A stretch of DNA of 28,146 nucleotides from a virus. Location: IMG/VR virus record IMGVR_UViG_3300009425_000071, positions 1-28,146 of that record; one strand, written 5' to 3'. Below, in pieces: positions 22,150 to 28,146 of this stretch; positions within the stretch are counted from its first letter, which is position 1; each line of letters opens with the position of its first letter. The translations under genes were made by a program, and so were the position numbers. The notes under the pieces are model-generated. The model was given only the letters and a program-made list of their open reading frames with translations. It was not told where the DNA came from and did not search any database.

Positions 22150-23643
22150 CAATAACACGACACAGAGGCTAAACATAGAAGCAGTCAAGCGAATCGCTGA
22201 GACTGTAAGAACGACACTTGGGCCATTAGGCATGGACAAGATGATGGTAGACGGTGGTGGTAATGTCATTGTAACAAACGATGGCGCTACTATCCTACGA
22301 GAAGTAGACACCGCACACCCTGCTGCTAAAATGGTGGTTGAGGTATCAAAGATGCAAGAAACAAATGCATACGATGGAACTACGAGCACAGTTGTTCTTG
22401 CCAGCCAATTACTATCCAATTCTGAGAGTCTATTCGCTAAAGGGTTACACCCGAATGTGATTAACAAAGGATATGCAGCAGCACGAAATATGGCTATTGA
22501 ATGCTTAGAAGGTATGGAGGATGCAGATGGTGATTTGTTATCTTTAGCGAAAACCGCTATCACTGGTAAGTCACTTGAAACATCGGAGGAAAAGGTGGCT
22601 CAGTTGTGTGTTGAAACCATTGAAGCAGTCGGTGACGCTCGTGAAGTCAAAACACTCGCTGCTCCCGGTGGAGCGTTGTCCGACTCTTACCTGTTCCGTG
22701 GTGTAGTTCTCAATAAGGACTTCATCGGTGGTGGAGATGAGTTCGACAACTGGACTGACGAAGATGGGGTAGAGGTTCTACTCATCAACGGTGGGCTGAC
22801 GGAAATTAAAGGGAATGAGAATGTCTCAGTTCAAGTTCAAGACGCTAACTCATACAGCCAAGTTCAGGCTATGGGGCGAGACAAACTACTCTCTTCGGCT
22901 AAGGCTGTAGTCAGCAGTGGTGCTAAGGTTGTAGTGTGTCGTGACGGAGTTCATGATACGGCTATCTCTTATCTACGCAAACAAGGTATCTCTGTTGTAC
23001 AGCGTGTTCCTGAGAGCACTATGCGCCGACTCTCTAATGAGATAGGTGCTCCTATACACATGTTCCCCGATGCTACATCAACAACTGGGGCTGGGTTCAT
23101 CGAGAGGGAAACATACAACAATGTCTCCTATCTATTCATACACTCACAGAACAAAGAGGCGACACTGGTCCTCTTCGGTGCTACTCAATCCACACTTGAC
23201 GAAATCCAGCGTGGTTTTGATGATGCACTCGGAGTTGTATCACTCGTTAAGAATGGAGACTCAATGAGATACGGCGGGGGTTCTACCTACCTTGCTATTG
23301 CTATGCACTTGCGTGCGAATGCGAGCGAGATAGGTGGTCGTGCTCAAATGGCTATTGAAGCCTTTGCTGATGCACTTGAAATTATCCCCGCTACCATCGC
23401 TGAGAATGCTGGCTTTGACCCACTTGACACTATCTTAGAGATGAGGCATAGGAGAGTCAATCATCAAACTGATGAGACCTCCCAATCTTTTACGGCCCTG
23501 ATATAGAGAACGGAGGAGTCAAGGAGATGGTCGGGATATATGAACCAACATCACTTATCCGTAGCGCCATCAGTGGTGCTACCGAAGTTGCTAACGCTAT
23601 CCTACGCATTGATGATGTCATTGGTCGTAGGGGTTCTGAGTGA
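22142..23643 (+). CDS. Group II chaperonin (thermosome subunit), interrupted by a -1 frameshift
   Basis: Thermosome-family chaperonin that folds proteins in double-ring complexes with ATP. The 0 frame runs from ATG 22142 to TAG 23506 (454 residues). It has TNDGATIL (45-52), DGTTS (78-82, D of GDGTT), the intermediate and apical domains, and IEAFADALEIIPATIAENAGFD of the equatorial domain. The frame then stops, but the missing C-terminal piece continues in the -1 frame from TAC 23491. It has YGPDIENGGVKEM, IYEP, SGATEVANAILRIDDVI and a stop at 23641-23643. Joined at TTTT (23488-23491), the product is 500 residues, against about 540 for cellular thermosomes. The N-terminus lacks the usual about 25 residues. 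Either programmed slippage, a split product, or a lost T in the run explains it. Confidence 0.85.
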
Positions 23644-23644
23644 T

Positions 23645-24175
23645 ATGGTATCGCAAAGCGAAGCACATTTGAATGATGAAGTCATGGAATATATTTGGGA
23701 TAGAATTGACAAGAATGTTAATTTCCCTTGCCATCAATGGATAGGGCCACTATCAGGTTCAAAAAGCACTCAGGGGAAACATGGTAAATGGCCCACGCCA
23801 AGGGCTAAGAAACAAATAGATGGGGAAAGACACTCCTTTATGCCCCATATAGTAATCTATAATTATCATCATTACCCTGATGAAGAAAGCCCCCTTGATT
23901 GGAATAAAGGTAGAGGGGATGAGATTAGAAGAACATGTGATAATTCACTATGTATGAATATAGAACATCTCATATTAGGAACAAGAAAGGACACAATTCA
24001 ATCAAGTATTGATAGAGGTACAACTGCTATTGGAAATACATATGGTGTAAAGTATGACGCTGAGGATGTTAGGTCTGCTCATGAAAGTGGAATGTCCTAT
24101 AAACAAATAATGCGAGAGTTCAATATCCCAAGTAAAGGAACTATTTCCTACATAATTAACAAAGCAAAAAGGTGA
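23645..24175 (+). CDS. HNH-type homing endonuclease-like protein, catalytic His replaced
   Basis: Encodes 176 residues from ATG 23645, the first in frame after the chaperonin's shifted stop; the open frame extends further upstream but only inside chaperonin coding. It matches the HNH_3 pattern: FPCHQWIG (27-34), IRRTCDNSLCMNIEHLILGT (94-113) and a C-terminal helix-turn-helix (SYKQIMREFNIPSKGTISYI, 151-170). In this family the residue two before CDN is usually the catalytic His; here it is Arg (R96), while N105 and H108 are kept. It could be an inactive or altered free-standing element. Sequence is AT-richer than its neighbours, suggesting transfer. It sits directly after the chaperonin frameshift. 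Confidence 0.75.
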   Translation: MVSQSEAHLNDEVMEYIWDRIDKNVNFPCHQWIGPLSGSKSTQGKHGKWPTPRAKKQIDGERHSFMPHIVIYNYHHYPDEESPLDWNKGRGDEIRRTCDNSLCMNIEHLILGTRKDTIQSSIDRGTTAIGNTYGVKYDAEDVRSAHESGMSYKQIMREFNIPSKGTISYIINKAKR

Positions 24176-24180
24176 ATGAT

Positions 24181-24351
24181 ATGGGCCGTCTATTAGACAA
24201 AATGACAGTCAAGTGTAGGGCTTGCACACATGAGCATATACCAAGACGGCTACAAGCACGATACCTTGATGGTGAGCGTGAGCGAGTAAGCCTATGGTGC
24301 TGCAAAGAGTGCGGTCACATTTGGCAAGACTCAGCCTTTACTAAGCCTTAG
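24181..24351 (+). CDS. Small zinc-ribbon protein (56 aa)
   Basis: Encodes 56 residues, with AAAAGGTGA before the ATG. CRAC at 12-15 and CCKEC at 40-44 form a zinc ribbon with a GHIW tail (C-x2-C-G-H), reminiscent of DksA/TFIIS-like ribbons in size. It is the last plus-strand gene, with its TAG only 4 bases from the stop of the convergent tail gene. Confidence 0.65.
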   Translation: MGRLLDKMTVKCRACTHEHIPRRLQARYLDGERERVSLWCCKECGHIWQDSAFTKP

Positions 24352-24355
24352 AGCA

Positions 24356-26569
24356 TCAAGCGACAGGTCCACTGTGTCCACCAACGACAGCAGCGGCTAA
24401 TCTTTCAATTGCTATTGTTAAGGTGGGTGGCGGTGGTGCTACCCAAAGAGCAGCGTTAGCCGGTACGAAAGGAATAGGGTTACCAGCCATTACTGCACCA
24501 GCAGATGCCACATTAGTTGCATCGGTTACATCTGCATTGTCCTCAACATTGATGAGAGTGAGAACCTCCGCTTTTGTTATACCACTTGTAAAAGCGGGTG
24601 TTCCGCTGTTATCATAAATAGCAGGTGTTGTTGGTATTTGACTCGTTAGAGCAACAGTACCAGTAAGATTTGGTAAAGTAATGGTTCTATCAGCATCAGG
24701 GTTTGTGACAGTTAATGTTGTTTCATGAACATTGGCAGCAGACCCCTCGAATACAATATCTACATCTACACCAAGATTGACATTGGTATCAATAACAACT
24801 CTTTCAACACCTACTGTGTGCATGACAATAGTATCAGCATCAGCACTAACTTCAACATCCACTTTAGTATCAGCGTCTCCATCGACGATAGCGGTTGTGC
24901 TACCGCCACCCCCACCTAAGCCACCAATTGAACTTGCACTTACGGTCTTAACATTATTAGAATCATCAACATCTCTAACGAATACTAAGTCACCTGCTGC
25001 TACCGTAGCAGTAGAGATAGCACTCAATGTTCCTGATAAAGCAGCCTTGATATTAGCCTCGTCAGTTACATCTGCTGATGCCTCTATAGCGTTAAGTTTA
25101 GTCCTCTCAGCACCACTGATGATAGACCCTGAACCTGCTGCTGTTACATCACTCAAGTCAGCAACGCTTGATGCTGAGTTAAGAACTGTATTTGCTCCAT
25201 GCTTCAAAGCGTTAGATGCACCAGTGTCCATCCAAAGCGTATTAGCGGCAGTTCCACCGGGATTAGCACCCACTGGTGTGAGTTCAAGCCCAGTAGGGTC
25301 AATTAGACCAGTGACTGTGAGTTTACCATTGACTGTGAAGGTAGAACTACCAGCAGTCCAAAACAACTTAGCGTCACTTGTGAATCCTCCTGAGCCATCT
25401 GATAACTGAACTAACCCAGTAGCCCCATGAGATGTAGTAGATACACTACTACTCACCATGAGCCTCTTCCAATTCGTACCATCGTATGTGAACATAACAG
25501 CAGTAGAAGCAGCCACCGCTGAGTTTAATCCAGCAGTGTCAAAAGTTACAGCGTTGGTAGTAGCACTCACAATAACTGTATGTCCGGGTGGGAATGTCCC
25601 AGTAGGGTTTAGGTTAATTGCACCCGAAGGGGTGTAGATGAATACTTGTGCTTCATCAAAGGTAAAAAGTTGATGTGCAGCACCTGTATATGCCTGAATC
25701 CGATTAGGACCAAGCAAGTGAGTATGACGATTTGAACCATCCTTAGCACTGAAGTAGAGGTTTGGGAGGTTATCAACTTCATTATACGACAGCCACATAA
25801 CACCGTTAGCACCGAAGTCACCCTCTTGACCTGCTCCTCCAGCAACATGTACATCTTCTAATATCGTGTGAGAGTTTACATGTGTAGTTGCACCGATTGC
25901 TCCTGTAGTTACGGGAGATAGATAGAAAGGCGACGGGCGAATAAAAACTCGTTTGTCATTAAACTCAGAAAGAGTCAAATCAAGGTCGTTAGCCGCTGCT
26001 GCTGAACCATTAAAAACAGCCCTAACAACCCCTAAGACTAATGATTGTTTATTTGAAGCAGCACTGACTACATGCATCTTCAAATATGAGTCTGCTATGC
26101 TACCTGCAATATCTGCATAATTCCCAGTACCCGCTGTAACGGGGGTGGTCTGAACCCACTTTGCTCCAAGAGATGTAGCGAGAATAACGAACAAACACTC
26201 TTTGGTGGTGAGTAGAGGAGTCGCTGTAGTCCCTGCTAAGAATGCCGAGCCAGCAGTTAATTCGTCTGTCAAATCAATGGTCAAATCTCCTCCAGCACCG
26301 TTGTCTATGGTGTAAGGTATACCATCCAGTACCACACTACAAGCCTTGATGAGAACTTGATGTGCCGCCGCACCAGCGGAAATAGCACCCGGTAACACGG
26401 CGGGGTTATTTCTATTAGTATCACCATAGGCTGTGTCGTGTGCTAAGAGCACCCCGTTACCATGTAGTCCTTCATATATATTTGTTAGTGAGGGCGAGAG
26501 GATATGGTCACCATCTCGTAGTCCATCGTTTGTACCTGCTGTGTGTCCTGAAATTGGATTGTCTACCAT
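24356..26569 (-). CDS. Tail fibre-like protein (737 aa)
   Basis: Low-complexity Ala/Thr/Val/Asp/Gly composition with many short beta repeats, as in tailed-virus fibres. It contains a WMDTG segment (about 445-450), a poly-Gly hinge GLGGGGG (550-556) and a DRTITLPNLTGTV strand pair (about 627-639). Two related modules end in ADVTD (about 484-511 and 663-692). The DGDADTKVDVEVSADADTI motif (563-581) is typical of marine phage fibres. The N-terminal 300 residues are more globular (VTTGAIGATTHVNSHTILEDVHV) and probably attach to the baseplate; the distal part would bind the host surface. The C-terminus is Pro/Ala-rich and short. No chaperone gene follows. The start ATG lies next to the stop of the neighbouring small gene. 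Recognition is by composition and motifs. Confidence 0.7.
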   Translation of the reverse strand: MVDNPISGHTAGTNDGLRDGDHILSPSLTNIYEGLHGNGVLLAHDTAYGDTNRNNPAVLPGAISAGAAAHQVLIKACSVVLDGIPYTIDNGAGGDLTIDLTDELTAGSAFLAGTTATPLLTTKECLFVILATSLGAKWVQTTPVTAGTGNYADIAGSIADSYLKMHVVSAASNKQSLVLGVVRAVFNGSAAAANDLDLTLSEFNDKRVFIRPSPFYLSPVTTGAIGATTHVNSHTILEDVHVAGGAGQEGDFGANGVMWLSYNEVDNLPNLYFSAKDGSNRHTHLLGPNRIQAYTGAAHQLFTFDEAQVFIYTPSGAINLNPTGTFPPGHTVIVSATTNAVTFDTAGLNSAVAASTAVMFTYDGTNWKRLMVSSSVSTTSHGATGLVQLSDGSGGFTSDAKLFWTAGSSTFTVNGKLTVTGLIDPTGLELTPVGANPGGTAANTLWMDTGASNALKHGANTVLNSASSVADLSDVTAAGSGSIISGAERTKLNAIEASADVTDEANIKAALSGTLSAISTATVAAGDLVFVRDVDDSNNVKTVSASSIGGLGGGGGSTTAIVDGDADTKVDVEVSADADTIVMHTVGVERVVIDTNVNLGVDVDIVFEGSAANVHETTLTVTNPDADRTITLPNLTGTVALTSQIPTTPAIYDNSGTPAFTSGITKAEVLTLINVEDNADVTDATNVASAGAVMAGNPIPFVPANAALWVAPPPPTLTIAIERLAAAVVGGHSGPVA

Positions 26570-26570
26570 T

Positions 26571-26915
26571 TTACTTCACCTCAATTACTATCTGTATTCT
26601 TACCTCGTTTGATGCTGTCTTATTAAACGATGCAATTGTATGCCGAGCAATTGGAATAGAACTTAGAGCGCCTCTAAACTGTATGAAAACCTCTTGTAGA
26701 TTTTCATTAAAAGCCTCTGTCGCTGGTAAGAACCCCTCCACCAAAAGAGAAGTATCACTTATGATTCGTACTGTAGGATTGATAATTTTAGCAGGTCTAC
26801 CAGCAGCACCATCGCTCTTAGTAGCAGGGCTACCATCGTAACCCACTACCATTTCATTGATATTAGCGGCGAGTGTATCTATCAATAGTCGTCTCATATG
26901 ATTTGATACTGGCAT
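26571..26915 (-). CDS. Small tail/baseplate-associated hypothetical protein
   Basis: Encodes 114 residues from ATG (complement of 26913-26915), 7 bases after GAGGTGA. The ATG at 26921 overlaps the upstream stop as ATGA but abuts the site and would add two residues. N-terminal helix MRRLLIDTLAANINEMVVG, then beta-rich segments ending in VRIQIVIEVK. The size and position between a hub-like gene and the fibre suggest a tail connector or fibre-attachment protein (inferred from order only). Confidence 0.55.
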   Translation of the reverse strand: MPVSNHMRRLLIDTLAANINEMVVGYDGSPATKSDGAAGRPAKIINPTVRIISDTSLLVEGFLPATEAFNENLQEVFIQFRGALSSIPIARHTIASFNKTASNEVRIQIVIEVK

Positions 26916-26917
26916 AT

Positions 26918-28146
26918 TCATTCACCTCTAAGTGTTATCACTTGCGTTTTGCTGCCACCGATGGACTCTTTTGTACCGCTCTTACCCACTACACCCCGAC
27001 CCATGCCTCTACCTATGATGAAACCATCGCCTTCTATACCATGTCCTCGTATGTGCGTGACAATAACTGATACAATTTCAACATCACCGAATAGAGCCAT
27101 ATTCTTTTCAACCACCTGTTGGATAGTATCTTGTTGTCTCCCTGTGTTTTTAGTACCTTGAAGAATGCCTTGAAGAATACCTTCTACTCCCCTTTCAATA
27201 CTCAAAAATATAAGGTCTGCTGTATTCTCAGCAAGTTTATGTCGTACTTCAATGAGCATCTTCTTCTCACCGTTATATTCAATCGTCATACCGGGGCGTA
27301 AGTCCCAAGCATTCGGGTGACCAGCACTCGTGAGATTACCCAGCATGACAGAGTTAGCCTTCAAGACATTACGAGCGACCTCTCTCGCTTGCTCGTTACT
27401 ACGAACAGTGAAGTCACCGATAACTTGAGGCTCTTCTACAATATCTGCATTAGATTGTTTTTCAGAATTGTTGACTTCAGCAAATGCTGAATCATTTACA
27501 GCCGTTTCTACTCCTTCAACAATGACTCTGTTAGAAATATAATCAACAGTGTTTGTCTGGGCTGGTCCTGTGCGTGCCATGTGGTCTACGAAACGACTAC
27601 CTTCTTCAAATTGGAATGGAACATAAAGGAGATTCCCGAATCTATCAAAATGGATAACTCGGCTATCGTGTCTGCTTATGAAACGCAAAGCATCTACGAG
27701 GGTAATGCCATGGAAATCTACACCAACGAATGAGTCGCTATGTCTCCTCCTATCAATCTCAGAATTGTTAGCAGCCATAGGGAGTGCTATATTTACCGAT
27801 GTAAGGGTATCAGCAATATCCCTACTGAGACGAATCGCTAAATCAGTTGTTCTCAATCCTACATCAATCGGTTGAGCGAAGTGTCCTTGAGTTTGTGTGA
27901 ACCCAAGACCTTTGAAATCTTTCCCTTTCATATTCTTCACTGCAAATGTAGTACCCGTTCCACTGTTCATCAAAGAAGATGGTCGCAAGCGTTCATCTGT
28001 AAACTCCTTACCGTAAATCAGCACTGGCTTATTTGAAGCAGCATCGCTGGTAACCGCCGACCCCATATAAACGATTGAACCCTGATAATTTCTACCATGA
28101 GTCTGTGGTTGTTTGAGTATCATTGAATCTTGTAACTCAGTAATGT
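26918..28146 (-). CDS. Baseplate/tail hub-like protein, 5' partial
   Basis: The frame is open to the right edge; the first in-frame ATG is at 28123, but eight further open codons (ITELQDS before the ATG) precede it, so the gene probably starts outside the window. At least 401 residues. Beta-rich segments include DALRFISRHDSRVIHFDRFGN and VPFQFEEGSRF. The EQAREVARNVLK helix followed by PNAWDLRPGMTIEYNG recalls the gpD/T4 gp27-type hub and late-control proteins, which have two similar barrels and join tail tube to spike. The C-terminal 60 residues are Gly-rich (GHGIEGDGFIIGRGMG). The call is based on pattern and neighbours, and other tail structural roles are possible. Confidence 0.5.
   Translation of the reverse strand, partial: ITELQDSMILKQPQTHGRNYQGSIVYMGSAVTSDAASNKPVLIYGKEFTDERLRPSSLMNSGTGTTFAVKNMKGKDFKGLGFTQTQGHFAQPIDVGLRTTDLAIRLSRDIADTLTSVNIALPMAANNSEIDRRRHSDSFVGVDFHGITLVDALRFISRHDSRVIHFDRFGNLLYVPFQFEEGSRFVDHMARTGPAQTNTVDYISNRVIVEGVETAVNDSAFAEVNNSEKQSNADIVEEPQVIGDFTVRSNEQAREVARNVLKANSVMLGNLTSAGHPNAWDLRPGMTIEYNGEKKMLIEVRHKLAENTADLIFLSIERGVEGILQGILQGTKNTGRQQDTIQQVVEKNMALFGDVEIVSVIVTHIRGHGIEGDGFIIGRGMGRGVVGKSGTKESIGGSKTQVITLRGE

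Noticed and set aside
21955-22563. Minus-strand open frame of 202 codons across exonuclease and chaperonin
   Set aside because: Antisense to two clearly recognised genes, no ribosome binding site or family signature.
23540-23644. Upstream extension of the HNH-like protein
   Set aside because: This part overlaps chaperonin C-terminal coding in another frame; the first good start is ATG 23645.
24732-25409. Long plus-strand open frame opposite the tail fibre gene (225 codons)
   Set aside because: Low-complexity Ser/Thr/Pro/Leu product that mirrors the repetitive Ala/Val/Thr/Asp fibre sequence; no start site context; antisense shadow.
1-28146. tRNA or rRNA genes
   Set aside because: No cloverleaf with a T-loop GGTTCRA-type sequence or rRNA-like conserved stretch noticed by eye; nearly all DNA is accounted for by coding sequences.

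Overview
The window reads as part of the genome of a tailed virus of an archaeon, most likely a magrovirus, the head-tail viruses of marine Group II Euryarchaeota (Poseidoniales). That assignment is inference from gene content. The window carries a nearly complete archaeal-type replication set: family B DNA polymerase, PCNA-like clamp, RFC-small-like clamp loader, archaeo-eukaryotic primase, ERCC4/Hef-type nuclease, Cas4-like nuclease, RecA-like ATPase and a helicase-like ATPase. It also carries a virus-encoded group II chaperonin (thermosome) and, on the opposite strand, tail genes. Magroviruses are known to combine these. I see no tRNA, rRNA, integrase or CRISPR array.

Layout. Positions 3-4409 hold small and unrecognised genes, many with CxxC zinc-ribbon signatures, plus one PC4-like ssDNA-binding/coactivator protein. 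Positions 4406-8471 continue with orphans, including a zinc-ribbon/coiled-coil protein, a TFB-cyclin-like protein and a DNA-ligase-like protein whose catalytic motifs look eroded. Positions 8509-15372 form the replication core: clamp loader, possible OB-fold protein, RecA-like ATPase, sliding clamp, PolB and a small ORF with a PIP-box-like motif. Positions 15369-19404 hold a DUF1599/Nmad1-like protein, the Cas4-like nuclease, a PriS-PriL-like fused primase, a winged-helix/zinc-ribbon protein and the ERCC4 nuclease. After the most repeat-rich gap in the window (19405-19548) come the helicase-like ATPase, small zinc proteins, a stand-alone 3'-5' exonuclease, the chaperonin (interrupted by a -1 frameshift), an HNH-type protein and a last zinc-ribbon protein. 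From 24356 to the right edge, genes lie on the minus strand: a tail-fibre-like protein, a small tail-associated protein and a partial baseplate/hub-like protein. The two convergent blocks meet with only 4 bases between stop codons.

Regulation. The plus-strand genes are packed into operons with ATGA, GTGA or TTGA overlaps and GGTGA/GGAGG-type ribosome binding sites. Six near-identical copies of a TATA-centred promoter element (core TTGATATATAAAGCAGCAGT) sit before genes at 232, 4069, 5314, 8509, 15369 and 19592, and a seventh weaker copy lies inside the gene at 18312. The conservation extends well beyond a normal TATA box, suggesting one co-regulated set of early/replication transcripts. Two copies are so close to their start codon (26 nt) that the mRNAs are probably leaderless; the others leave room for a leader with a Shine-Dalgarno sequence. 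The promoter of the minus-strand tail operon would lie beyond the right edge.

Main points for follow-up: the promoter family; the chaperonin frameshift; the small ORF in frame with PolB carrying the PIP-like box; the HTD variant of PolB motif C; the apparently inactive ligase; the TFB-like and PC4-like transcription proteins; and the repeats at 19421-19475.
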